From assembly GCA_902782445.1 (NCBI GenBank), contig CACZNC010000008.1, forward strand, positions 1-64,000: a DNA stretch of 64,000 bases, read 5' to 3'. This document shows, piece by piece, positions 17,346 to 26,071 of the stretch. The notes below the pieces were generated by a model, which ran no database searches, was not told where the DNA came from, and saw only the letters and a program-made list of their open reading frames with translations. A program made the translations under genes and the position numbers. The stretch comes from an uncultured Ruminococcus sp. (GTDB lineage Bacteria; Bacillota; Clostridia; Oscillospirales; CAG-272). Position 1 is the first letter of the stretch. The number at the start of each line of letters is the position of its first letter.

Positions 17346-19286
17346 ATGCTTTCTGCGCTCCACACCTATCGGATCACGGACGGATCCGCCGCATTCGCTC
17401 CTTTCGCCCTTCCGGACAATCCGGCGCTGGCAGAGGTGCTGGCCCGGCTGCCCACCTCGCCGGAGGGATTCTTCCGAAGCGTCGAATTCGTCTCCCCCAT
17501 CCCCGAAGCGGTCCTCCGGGAAGCGCAGGTCCTCTTCGGCACCGACCGGACTCCCGTCGGGGACAGCTATCTCGTCGACACCCGCGAAAGCGCCGTGCGC
17601 ATTTATGCCGATCATCTGCGCGGCTTTTTCTACGGCGCCTATGCGCTTCTGCAGGACGCAGAAGATTCCGGGGACGGCAGAAGCGTGGGACGGGGCCTGA
17701 TCTGGGATCTTCCCCGCTGTCCCTTCCGCGGCCTGAAAGTCTATATGCCCGCGCCGGACGATCCCGGCAGCTTTTATCGCACCGTCGATCTGCTTCTGGC
17801 TCTGCGCTACAATACGGTCATCATCGAGGTGGGCGGCGCGATGGAATACAAGACCCATCCGGAGATCAATTCCGCATGGATCGCATACTGCAGGGAGATG
17901 AACCGTTATCCGGACCGGGCCGACGAGATCCAGAACAGAACTTATCCGTGGGCCAAGAACTCCATCCACTTCGAGAACGGGGGAGGCCGCTGGCTGACGC
18001 AGGACACCGTGCGCGGACTCGTACAATACTGCCGTGATCGCGGTCTGGAAGTTATCCCGGAGTGTCCCACCCTATCCCACGCCGACTACCTGCTGATGCC
18101 GCATCCCGAGCTGGCGGAGCGGAACAACGACCCGTGGCCGGACGTGTACTGCCCCTCCAATCCCGATACGTACCGGCTGGTCTTCGACGTGCTCGGAGAG
18201 GTCGTCGACGTCTTCCGGCCGAAGATCGTGCACATCGGCCACGACGAGACCTATTCCATCGGCATCTGCCCCCGGTGCAAGGGGAAACCCGCCGAAAAGA
18301 TCTACGCCGACGATCTCACAAAGATCCACGACTGGCTCGCGGAGCGCGGGATCCGCACCATGTTCTGGGCCGAAAAAGTCCTCGACGCCATCGGCCTCAA
18401 CGGAGAGCACTTCGGCGGATCCGAACAGCGCGTGCGCCATCCCGACGGAACGATGGAGATCACGCGTCCCGCCACCTGGCGCGCCATCGATCTGATCCCG
18501 CGGGATGTGATCGCCCATCACTGGTACTGGAGCATCGCGGAGTATTTCGACGACGAATTCAACAAGCGCGGCATCGAGCTGTGGTACGGCAATTTCGCGC
18601 CGGTCAATTTCCTCGACTGGAACCGCCGTCTGGCACAGGGGGCAAAAGGGGGATCTCCCTCCCACTGGTCCAGCCTCGAAGACGCGACCCTGCAGCGAAA
18701 CGGCGTATTCCTCTCCCTGTTCATGGGCAGGCGGATGTTCTGGGATGAGACCTGGGACGACGCCCGGTTCCCGGAGTACATCGACGCGGTTTTTGAAGAA
18801 ATGTATATCGCACGCAGCCGGAAGACGCTGGAAGGGCCCCACTTCCTCATCGAGCATACTTCAACCATCGAGCGGCCCTATCGGTATCTTTCCAGCGTCC
18901 CGATGCAGGTGGAACGGGACACCGTCGGCCGGTACGAGGTGGAATACGAGGACGGGGAGATCTTTTCGATCCCTCTGGTATACGGTCTGAATATCACGGG
19001 GAAAGACCGGGTCTGGGAACGGCATTATCAGGGGGATCTCTCCGAAAACATCGGGCTCGCCGAGCGCGACTCCTGGTCCTTCGACAGCAAGCTGGCCGAG
19101 GTCTCCTGGACGACGCTTCCCTTTCGGCGGGGAAAGGACACCTGGTTCCGCGTCGCGGTGCCGGATCCGCATCCCGAAAAGCGGGTGGCCGCCCTTCGCG
19201 TGATCAAGAGCTGCCCGGACGAGGGGGAGATCCTGCTCGGCGGGTTTGCTCGTTCCTCATCGTCCGAGGGAAGCGGGAACCGTTGA
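17346..19286 (+). CDS. GH20-like beta-N-acetylhexosaminidase
   Basis: A 646-residue protein with an N-terminal GH20b-like alpha/beta domain (to about residue 115), then a TIM barrel beginning CPFRGLKVYMPAPDD. HIGHDE at residues 296-301 carries the Asp-Glu pair characteristic of substrate-assisted catalysis in GH20. A beta-sandwich tail follows from about residue 540. No signal peptide is visible, so it would act on imported chito- or glycan-derived oligosaccharides. GGGGAGG precedes the ATG. Last gene of the operon that starts at 14166. Confidence 0.82.
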   Translation: MLSALHTYRITDGSAAFAPFALPDNPALAEVLARLPTSPEGFFRSVEFVSPIPEAVLREAQVLFGTDRTPVGDSYLVDTRESAVRIYADHLRGFFYGAYALLQDAEDSGDGRSVGRGLIWDLPRCPFRGLKVYMPAPDDPGSFYRTVDLLLALRYNTVIIEVGGAMEYKTHPEINSAWIAYCREMNRYPDRADEIQNRTYPWAKNSIHFENGGGRWLTQDTVRGLVQYCRDRGLEVIPECPTLSHADYLLMPHPELAERNNDPWPDVYCPSNPDTYRLVFDVLGEVVDVFRPKIVHIGHDETYSIGICPRCKGKPAEKIYADDLTKIHDWLAERGIRTMFWAEKVLDAIGLNGEHFGGSEQRVRHPDGTMEITRPATWRAIDLIPRDVIAHHWYWSIAEYFDDEFNKRGIELWYGNFAPVNFLDWNRRLAQGAKGGSPSHWSSLEDATLQRNGVFLSLFMGRRMFWDETWDDARFPEYIDAVFEEMYIARSRKTLEGPHFLIEHTSTIERPYRYLSSVPMQVERDTVGRYEVEYEDGEIFSIPLVYGLNITGKDRVWERHYQGDLSENIGLAERDSWSFDSKLAEVSWTTLPFRRGKDTWFRVAVPDPHPEKRVAALRVIKSCPDEGEILLGGFARSSSSEGSGNR

Positions 19287-19338
19287 GGATCAGGCAGGAT
19301 CGGGGCCGCGGATCGGGATGCGATTTTGCCAAAAAGCA

Positions 19339-19367
19339 TTGCATTCCCGGCCGGGATTTGCTATAAT
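19339..19367 (+). promoter_or_regulatory. Promoter of the small lipoprotein gene
   Basis: TTGCAT (19339-19344), 17 nt, TATAAT (19362-19367) with extended TTGC. It lies just after the GH20 stop codon and about 97 nt before the lipoprotein ATG. Confidence 0.8.
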
Positions 19368-19464
19368 GAGATACGGAGGACCGCTTTCGTATGGCATCGA
19401 AGGAAAAAACGAAAGTCCTCAAGCCGATCACCGTGAAACGCCCTGTTTCAGGAAAGGAGCGCCT

Positions 19465-19956
19465 ATGAACCGTACTGTTTTGAAAATCGCGCTGGCGGCA
19501 GTCCTGCTGCTGTCCCTGCTGCTCTTCCCGGCCTGTGAAAAGGAACCGGAAGTAGGACCCGCGGAAGCACCGACGGATGCGCAGACATTTCCGATCCATG
19601 CGGATTACGCGGGGGAGGATCTGCCGGACCATCTCGAACTCGTCGCGGACGATGGTGAGTATGCCGCGAAGATCCTTCTGACGACCGACACCCCGCTCGA
19701 AAGCTTTCACTTCTTCCGGCTGATCCAGGAAGAAATGAACGAAGACGGACCGGTGTTTTCGACGGAAGAACTGTATGAACTCGAGAAATTCGAGCCCGAC
19801 AAGCCGCTGCTCGTGAACATGACCTTCGGCGAAATATTCCCGACCTATGGGTTCACATTCAAAAACGCGGACGGCATCTTCAAGACCTACGGCATCAACC
19901 TGAGCGGGCAAGACGGCTCGGTGATCCTCTCGGAAGTCAAGGCCTTTTTAGGATGA
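19465..19956 (+). CDS. Small lipoprotein of unknown function
   Basis: A 163-residue product beginning MNRTVLKIALAAVLLLSLLL with lipobox FPAC, so it is exported and lipid-anchored. The mature part is acidic and contains FRLIQEEMNEDGPVFSTEEL and a C-terminal KTYGINLSGQDGSVIL. I do not recognise a family. AAAGGAG precedes the ATG at 19465. It has its own promoter and a terminator (20034-20065), so it is a single-gene unit. Confidence 0.8.
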   Translation: MNRTVLKIALAAVLLLSLLLFPACEKEPEVGPAEAPTDAQTFPIHADYAGEDLPDHLELVADDGEYAAKILLTTDTPLESFHFFRLIQEEMNEDGPVFSTEELYELEKFEPDKPLLVNMTFGEIFPTYGFTFKNADGIFKTYGINLSGQDGSVILSEVKAFLG

Positions 19957-20033
19957 CGGGACCGTCCCGCGCGCGCTCGCTCTGCTTCTGACGCTGTTCG
20001 GATGATCCGGAATCGCGCAAAACCGCAGAAAGA

Positions 20034-20065
20034 GACCTCCGTCGAATCAGGCGGGGGCCCTTTTT
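20034..20065 (+). terminator. Terminator of the small lipoprotein gene
   Basis: GACCTCCGTC (20034-20043) pairs with GGCGGGGGCC (20050-20059), with one mismatch and some G-T pairs; five T follow. Confidence 0.65.
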
Positions 20066-20192
20066 GCCCTCTCATGCGATTCGCCCGGTGCTCCCCGATC
20101 GTGTTGGTCAGGTTCCGGACGTTCGGTGCGAAAATGCCGCTTATGCAATCCCGTATCTTCCGCCCGTTTTGGGTTCAAAATTCCATTTCCGC

Positions 20193-20221
20193 TTGCATTT
20201 GCTCACCCGGTCCTGTATAAT
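20193..20221 (+). promoter_or_regulatory. Upstream promoter of the histidine kinase operon
   Basis: TTGCAT (20193-20198), 17 nt, TATAAT (20216-20221) with TG one base before it. Confidence 0.75.
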
Positions 20222-20349
20222 GGAATCATCAACCGTTGGGAATGCGTGACGGGCCGCGCTGTTCACGAACGGGAGCAAGTCTCGCCGCAAGTGGGTGGAT
20301 CGGTCCCTGCCGACACGGTTTTCATCCCTGCGCGCAGAAGCCGTCAGCC

Positions 20350-20378
20350 TTGACAGGAGGACGAAGAAACGGTATAAT
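20350..20378 (+). promoter_or_regulatory. Proximal promoter of the histidine kinase operon
   Basis: TTGACA (20350-20355), 17 nt, TATAAT (20373-20378), a full consensus promoter. Two start points about 157 nt apart imply dual control. Confidence 0.85.
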
Positions 20379-20571
20379 GATACCGACGGAAACGGTCCTC
20401 CCCATGACCGTCCCTCCCCGAGCGTCACGGAAAGCGATTCCTCCGGGGGAAAATCCGCGATCCGCTCCGGCCTTACGGTTTTCAGACAAAACAGAACCGG
20501 CGGCAGGATCCGCGGGGAAAACGAAATTCACTCAGCAATCGTCATAAAGAATTTGTAAAGGAACAGGCAAC

Positions 20572-22269
20572 ATGAAACGCGAATATGCCGTCGAAGACGA
20601 AAACGGAATCCTCTTCTCCACGCCCGGATTTGACCCGGCGAACATCACGGAGAAAGCCTCCTTTCAAAGCGGCAAAACCCTGCTCATCTGCGACCCGAAC
20701 ACCGACCAGGTCGCCCTTCTGGAAAGACTCCGGGAAGCCGAGGAGATGATCAGCGCCAAGGAGAGCTTTCTTTCAAATATGTCCCACGACATGCGGACTC
20801 CGATGAACGCCATCATCGGCATGACGGTTCTGGCAAAAAAGCACATCGACGAACAGGCGAGAGTGTCCGACGCGCTGGACAAGATCGAAACGGCGAGCAA
20901 TCATCTGCTCAGTCTCATCAACAATGTGCTTGATATGTCCCGGATCAACTCCGGAAAACTGCAGCTCTCCGACGAAAGCTTTGCGCTCGGGGATCTTCTT
21001 CACGATATCCTCGTCATCGTCAAGCCCCTGATCGAGCAGAAAGGTCACCGCTTCCTCCTCGATACGGACGGCGTGGAGTGCGAGGTCTATTTCGGCGACG
21101 CGCTCCGTTTGAAGCAGATCTTTGTCAACATCATCAGCAATGCCGTAAAATACACCCCGGAAGGCGGAAAGATCGACGTCTCCGTTTCCGATACGGCCAC
21201 GGACGGCGGGCGGCGCGTACTGCTCTTCCGGTGCGCGGACAACGGGATCGGCATGAGCGCCGAGTTTCTGAAACGGATCTTTGTCCCCTTTGAGCGCGTG
21301 GAGAATTCGACCGTCTCAAAGATCGAAGGGACCGGTCTTGGCATGAGCATCGTCAAGAAGATGATCGACCTGATGGGCGGCACGATCGAAATCCTGTCCC
21401 AACCCGGCGAGGGTACGGACGTTTCCATCCGCATTCCCCTCCGGCCCGACATAAGCGAAGAGGAAAACACGAAACTGGCGGGGAAGAAACTGCTCGTCAT
21501 GGAGGCCGACGAAAAACTGTGCGAGACCTATCGCCGTTTCTTTGACGACTATAAGGTGAACTGCACCCTGGTCCCCACCACCGCCGACGCCTTCTCCGTT
21601 CTGGCGGACGCCAATATCCGGAACGAAGTATTCGACGCCGTGATCCTCGGGCAGCGGATCGACAACGATCAGATGGAGATCGCCTCCTACCTGCACAAGT
21701 CGTGGCCGACGGTGCCGCTCATTCTCATCAGCGACGACAACTGGGCGGAGATCCGGTACCGTGCGGAGCGGTGCGGCATCGAGCATTTCGTCCCGCTGCC
21801 CGTGTTCCGGTACTCCCTCGCCAAGGGCATATCCGCGGCGATCAGGACCGGAGAAGAAGACAGCGGAGCGGCCGGATACCCGGATCTGAACGGCAGGCGC
21901 ATCCTTCTGGCGGAGGACAATTTCATAAACCGGGAGATCGCCCTGGAAATCCTCTCCATCACCGGCGCGGAGGTCATTCCGGCCGAGAACGGAGAAGAGG
22001 CGGTCCGTCTCTTTGAATCGGAACCGGAGCAGGCATTCTCCATGGTCCTCATGGACGTACAGATGCCCATCATGGACGGGTACGAGGCCACCCGCCGGAT
22101 CCGGGCTTCCGAAAAAGCGTACGGAGCATCTATTCCGATCTACGCCATGACGGCCAATACCTTCGCCGAAGATATCGCCCGCGCGCGGAAAGCGGGGATG
22201 AACGGCCATCTTGCCAAGCCGATTGACGTCAACGCCCTGATACAGGTCCTGCAGCAGATCCGCGTATGA
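20572..22269 (+). CDS. Soluble hybrid sensor histidine kinase with pseudo-receiver and receiver domains
   Basis: The 565-residue protein has only about 50 residues before a short coiled linker, and no membrane segment or PAS domain. The H-box is NMSHDMRTPMNAI with H72; the ATPase has NIISNAVKYTPEGG (N), DNGIGM (G1) and GTGLGMSIVKKM (G2). A first receiver-like domain (about 300-425) reads VILGQRID where the phospho-Asp is expected, so it is probably inactive. The second (about 435-565) is complete, with VLMDVQMPIMDGYEATRR and the KPID lysine. It is cytoplasmic, so its signal must be internal or come from a partner. The next gene, a degenerate HD-GYP protein, is its likely effector. Confidence 0.9.
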   Translation: MKREYAVEDENGILFSTPGFDPANITEKASFQSGKTLLICDPNTDQVALLERLREAEEMISAKESFLSNMSHDMRTPMNAIIGMTVLAKKHIDEQARVSDALDKIETASNHLLSLINNVLDMSRINSGKLQLSDESFALGDLLHDILVIVKPLIEQKGHRFLLDTDGVECEVYFGDALRLKQIFVNIISNAVKYTPEGGKIDVSVSDTATDGGRRVLLFRCADNGIGMSAEFLKRIFVPFERVENSTVSKIEGTGLGMSIVKKMIDLMGGTIEILSQPGEGTDVSIRIPLRPDISEEENTKLAGKKLLVMEADEKLCETYRRFFDDYKVNCTLVPTTADAFSVLADANIRNEVFDAVILGQRIDNDQMEIASYLHKSWPTVPLILISDDNWAEIRYRAERCGIEHFVPLPVFRYSLAKGISAAIRTGEEDSGAAGYPDLNGRRILLAEDNFINREIALEILSITGAEVIPAENGEEAVRLFESEPEQAFSMVLMDVQMPIMDGYEATRRIRASEKAYGASIPIYAMTANTFAEDIARARKAGMNGHLAKPIDVNALIQVLQQIRV

Positions 22270-22292
22270 ACGCGCCGATTAGGAGAAAGAGT

Positions 22293-24104
22293 ATGCAGCC
22301 GTATCAGGAACAGTATATTCAAAATGTGAAAGAAATCGCCGGCATCTGGCAGTTCACCGTTTCCCCCTCTGCCGGCGGCGGGTTCGAATCATGGTATGAC
22401 GGCCGGATCCGGATCCGTGACCGGATGAAAGAACTCGCGGCGGAAAACGCCTCTCTGCTCGTCGACTACCTTTATCCCACGCTCGATTCCCTTTACGAAG
22501 CGGATGCCGGGGTCCTCGGAGATCTGGAAGCGTTCGCAGACTGTCTGATGGACTGGAGGACCAATCTGGACTGCGGCGTCTACGTCACGATCCACGACGC
22601 GCTTCTGAGTCTCTGCCGGACAAGAAAAGACCGGGAAGGCATGATCCGGGAGCTTTACAAGCTGGGCATGGGGTTTTATTACCTGAACCGGATCGTCACC
22701 GGAGTCGAATGCCGGGAAACGGACGCCTTCCGGTTTTTCAACGAAATGCTCTTCACCGAAGCGTCTTCCTACCTCTCCTATTTCAATACGCTGGACGGCG
22801 AAACGGCCCGCGGGTATGTCATCCGATCCCTCGCCAATATCACGCTGTGCACGCAGGACAGGAAGAAGCGGGTCGACATCAGTATGCGGACACTGGAGAT
22901 CCTCCGGGACGAGAAGTTTCGGCAGGATGCCCCGGGTCTTCCCTGGGAGGCTTTCATCCGCAAGACCCACCAGCAGATGAGCACGAACCGTTCCGCGCTG
23001 AGGACGACCGATCTGACGAAAGAGGAGATCGCGGCCGTTCTGGACTCCTGTTACGAAGTCTTCCGGCAGGAGGACGGAAACGCGGACCCCAGCGTCAGAT
23101 GGCTCTGGCCGTATTACGACATGGAGTACAACTGCGGTTATGTGCCCCTCAATGAAACGGTGGACAGGCTGGAGCGTCTGATCCTTTCCACGCCCGAAGA
23201 CCGGTACGATATGGCGGGACTCTACGGCAACGTGGAACTGGCCATCGAATACGGAATGATCCTGGAAAGGAACCCCGATCTGCAGAAGGACGAACATCGC
23301 GTCGATTTCCTGGAAAAAGCCTATCAGAAGATGATGAACACCCTGAAAAGCTTTCCGCCGGAACGGTTCGACGATCTGCTCGCCTATTCTCTCGTCAAGG
23401 TCTGCTCCGATTTCTACGAGGCGGACGGGCTCATCACCTACCGGGAAGTGACGAAGCTGCTGATGGCCCGGTTCGCGGGAGGGCTGTATGTCCACGCGCG
23501 GATCATGGGAGATCTGATGGCCGCTTTCTGCCGCTCGATCTTCCGGCAGGATCCGGTTTTCTTCGACGATATCCCCCTGTTCGCCGGCATTTCCGATCCT
23601 CATGAGAAAGAGGAGGAGCTCGTGAAGTTCGCGCAGGACTGCGGTCTGTATCACGACTTCGGGCTGTTCCAGATGAATGTGGAACGGCTGAAACAGACGC
23701 GCCCCCTTTTCGAAGGAGAGGATCGCCGCATCAGGCTCCATACGGTCTCCGGGTATGACGTTCTCCAGAGGCGCAAATCGACGGAAGCCTTTGCCGACGT
23801 CGCCCGCGGGCACCACAGCAGTTATACGGAATCCGAAGAAGACCCGTCGGGATATGTCCGGATCCGTTCGCCATACCGGAAGATCACGGACGTGGCTGCC
23901 CTGACGGAATGGCTGGCCGAGCACCTCGAAGGTCCCGCTTCCGTTGAAAAGAGTCTGCTGGCCCTTTCGAAAATGGAGAGGAACCGTTTTTCGCCGCCGG
24001 TCCTGTCCTATCTGGAAGACGCCGATCTGCGGAAAGAGCTGAACGGCATTTTCAGCGGTGACGGGAAAGAATACTACAGGGAGATCTACGCCCAGCTTAT
24101 GTGA
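22293..24104 (+). CDS. Large protein ending in a degenerate HD-GYP-like domain
   Basis: A 603-residue product from the ATG at 22293 (AGGAG site). An in-frame ATG at 22266 overlaps the kinase stop as ATGA and could also be used. Residues 1 to about 430 are helical and match nothing I know. The C-terminal part reads LYHDFGLFQM, then HTVSGYDVL, then ARGHHSSYTESEEDPSGY, then KITDVAALTEWL, then RFSPPVLSYL. The order and spacing are those of HD-GYP phosphodiesterases: HD, HxxxG, HH, a GYP remnant, the AD-ALT helix and the FDP helix. The GYP triplet is PSGY and a metal-site G-K is missing, so activity on cyclic di-GMP is uncertain; it may act as a sensor or binding domain. Confidence 0.7.
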   Translation: MQPYQEQYIQNVKEIAGIWQFTVSPSAGGGFESWYDGRIRIRDRMKELAAENASLLVDYLYPTLDSLYEADAGVLGDLEAFADCLMDWRTNLDCGVYVTIHDALLSLCRTRKDREGMIRELYKLGMGFYYLNRIVTGVECRETDAFRFFNEMLFTEASSYLSYFNTLDGETARGYVIRSLANITLCTQDRKKRVDISMRTLEILRDEKFRQDAPGLPWEAFIRKTHQQMSTNRSALRTTDLTKEEIAAVLDSCYEVFRQEDGNADPSVRWLWPYYDMEYNCGYVPLNETVDRLERLILSTPEDRYDMAGLYGNVELAIEYGMILERNPDLQKDEHRVDFLEKAYQKMMNTLKSFPPERFDDLLAYSLVKVCSDFYEADGLITYREVTKLLMARFAGGLYVHARIMGDLMAAFCRSIFRQDPVFFDDIPLFAGISDPHEKEEELVKFAQDCGLYHDFGLFQMNVERLKQTRPLFEGEDRRIRLHTVSGYDVLQRRKSTEAFADVARGHHSSYTESEEDPSGYVRIRSPYRKITDVAALTEWLAEHLEGPASVEKSLLALSKMERNRFSPPVLSYLEDADLRKELNGIFSGDGKEYYREIYAQLM

Positions 24105-24130
24105 AGACCGGAGAAAAGACAGAACTGAAC

Positions 24131-24175
24131 AAGGGGAGCCCGGCTGCTGCGCTGAGCTCCCCCCTTTGTTTTTTA
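24131..24175 (+). terminator. Terminator of the kinase/HD-GYP operon
   Basis: GGGGAGC pairs with GCTCCCC within a longer AAGGGGAGC/GCTCCCCCCTT stem, followed by TTTGTTTTTTA. Confidence 0.85.
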
Positions 24176-24354
24176 TATTATTCTCTTTCTAAATAGCTAA
24201 CTATATGGGTTTTGATCGCTCTCCGTAGGATGCGAACAATCTATGATTGTGAGCTCACGAGCGATAACTCTGATAAGTTGTCCTATACCCCCATGAAAGT
24301 TCTTGCCAGGCTTCTTTCAAGAAGCCGCGTTTCCTTTTTAGCTTGAGATTAGTA
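24176..24354. repeat. AT-rich intergenic block with several small hairpins
   Basis: This 180-bp block is less GC-rich than its surroundings and codes for nothing. It contains ACAATC-TAT-GATTGT (24236-24250), GGCTTCT-TTCA-AGAAGCC (24309-24326) and ends in TTAGTATTA. The TAT-looped hairpin and the TACTAA motif (minus strand) also occur in the palindrome cluster at 40432-40515, so the two may be members of one repeat family. The last hairpin followed by T-rich sequence could also serve as a second rightward terminator. Confidence 0.4.
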
Positions 24355-25671
24355 TTATGCCTCGATCCCGCAGATCGGTTCGATCTCATACCCCTGCGAC
24401 CGGATCCAGTCGATGAGTTCGGGCAGGACCGCCGCGTTTGTGAGCGACTCCGCGTGAAGCAGGTAGACGCATCCGGGATGCAGATGGGTTTTCAGTGTGT
24501 TGAGCGCGTCCTCATACGCCCACTGGTTGTTGACATCGTAATCGTAATAGGTGTAGGACCACATGACGGTCCGGTATCCGAGCTTCGCTTCCAGCCTCAG
24601 CAGCCATTCGTTGACCGCACCGGACGGCGGACGGAAGAACATCATATCCGGCGCGTCGGGAAACTGAGCCTTGAAATCCTCTTCCACCTGCCGCATTTCG
24701 TCGACCGCCTGATCCGCGGAAAGAGCCGTCATGTCGGGATGGCTGTTCGTATGGTTGCCAACGACATGCCCTTCGTCCAGCATCCGCCTGATCAGGTCGT
24801 ATTCGCTCCTGACATAGTGTCCGGTCAGGAAAAAGGTCCCCGGGGCTTCCTTCTCTTTCAGCGCATCGAGGATCTTCCCCGTCGCGCCGTACTCGTACCC
24901 GCAGTCGAAGGTCAGGTAGCAGACCTTGCGGGTCTCATCCCCCCGGTAGATGCCGCCGTATTTTTTGAGGGCAGCCAGCGTCGAGGGCCAGCGATCCCAG
25001 TAGTATGTGACCTCCCCGGTCGCCTCGTCGTAGAACACCTTGCCCTGGAACCAGTTGTCCTTATCCGGCGGCTTGTTCGCGTCCTCGAAACGGGTGTTGG
25101 GAAAGGAGTCCATTTCGCCGAGAGTTTCCATGCCGGTGGAATTCCGAGCCGGAAAGGCGTAACGGTACACGCCGTCCTCTTTCCGCCAGCTGACTGCGCC
25201 GAAGGGAGAAAGAGAACCTTCGGGGACCGCCGTTTCCGCAGCCGGGGCGATTTCCGGTTCAATGTCCTCCGTTTCCCCGGGATTGTTTTCCGATTCCCCG
25301 GGAATGGTTTCCGATTCCCGAGGCGGAGCCGGTTCAGTCTCGAACGGCGGTTCCTCTTCCATCGGGGGCGGTTCGGGTGCCGCTGTCTCTTCGGGTACAA
25401 CCTCCGGCACGGGAGAGGAAGTCGTGCCGTCGTCGAACGGCGGATCCTCCTCGATCGGCGGATTCTCCCCGACCGGAGGAGACTGGATATCAGGCGTCGC
25501 GGCGGCAGTTTCGGGAGCAGTCCCTTCCTCCGAACTGCTTTTCCACTGGGAGACGGAATCGTCTTCGCCCTCGGCGGGAGCATCCGTCGTCGGATACAGG
25601 ATCACCGAATAACAGGACGATGCGGTCAACAGAAAAACCAACAGCAGAACGATCAAGCGCTTCCTTTTCAT
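24355..25671 (-). CDS. Lipoprotein polysaccharide deacetylase of the PdaA type (CE4/NodB)
   Basis: The 438-residue product begins MKRKRLIVLLLVFLLTASSC, with a lipobox-like TASSC. A long Pro/Glu-rich linker follows (about residues 25-150), then a NodB deacetylase domain. Motif 1 is LTFDCGYEYG, the PdaA-like form of TFDDG, motif 2 is GNHTNSHPDM with the metal histidines, and RPPSGAVNEW follows. PdaA enzymes deacetylate N-acetylmuramic acid in spore cortex, so this may process peptidoglycan outside the cell. The Pro/Glu linker suits spanning the wall. AAGGGGG precedes the ATG. The promoter was not located with confidence. Confidence 0.88.
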   Translation of the reverse strand: MKRKRLIVLLLVFLLTASSCYSVILYPTTDAPAEGEDDSVSQWKSSSEEGTAPETAAATPDIQSPPVGENPPIEEDPPFDDGTTSSPVPEVVPEETAAPEPPPMEEEPPFETEPAPPRESETIPGESENNPGETEDIEPEIAPAAETAVPEGSLSPFGAVSWRKEDGVYRYAFPARNSTGMETLGEMDSFPNTRFEDANKPPDKDNWFQGKVFYDEATGEVTYYWDRWPSTLAALKKYGGIYRGDETRKVCYLTFDCGYEYGATGKILDALKEKEAPGTFFLTGHYVRSEYDLIRRMLDEGHVVGNHTNSHPDMTALSADQAVDEMRQVEEDFKAQFPDAPDMMFFRPPSGAVNEWLLRLEAKLGYRTVMWSYTYYDYDVNNQWAYEDALNTLKTHLHPGCVYLLHAESLTNAAVLPELIDWIRSQGYEIEPICGIEA

Positions 25672-26071
25672 CGCGGAGGCCCCCTTCCGTTTTTTTCTTG
25701 CATCAAGGATTAGACGCCGAAGGAGACCGGAAAGTTCCGTGTCCGGATAATTTTTTTCGGCGGAAGAATAAAACCTGCCCGCCTTTTCACATCGGACGGG
25801 AACGTTCCGGCTCTTGACTTCCGCCGTGTCCTGCTGAATAATGTTGCTGACCGGACGAATCAAACAGCAGCAGAAACTGATTTGTTTCTTCGGCGGACCG
25901 CTGCCCGCATTCCCTGTTTTCTTCCCCGAAAGAATCAAGATCTCCGATGAATAAGCAGAGGCACCGGCTCCTTACCCCTGAATAAAAGAACGGATTACCT
26001 GCGAACAGAACAGAGCAGAGAATCCTTTTTGACCCCTCACAAATCCCGGATCCACTGAAAGGAGTATATCC
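25672..26071. other. Gene-free interval with the promoter and long leader of the next gene
   Basis: Apart from the rightward promoter at 25814-25842 I see no gene. The implied leader before 26072 is about 220 nt, but no recognisable riboswitch was found in it. Confidence 0.5.
25814..25842 (+). promoter_or_regulatory. Promoter of the first intact solute-binding lipoprotein
   Basis: TTGACT (25814-25819), 17 nt, AATAAT (25837-25842). Confidence 0.6.

Larger units (their letters stand above)
19957..20571. other. Gene-free interval with one terminator and two tandem promoters
   Basis: The interval holds the lipoprotein terminator, promoters at 20193-20221 and 20350-20378 and a leader of about 185 nt before the kinase. 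An arginine-rich reading frame at 20236-20547 spans the second promoter and lacks a ribosome site, so it was not called. Confidence 0.6.

Noticed and set aside
20236..20547. Arginine-rich 103-codon rightward frame before the kinase
   Set aside because: It runs across a consensus promoter, has no ribosome site and shows no protein-like composition.
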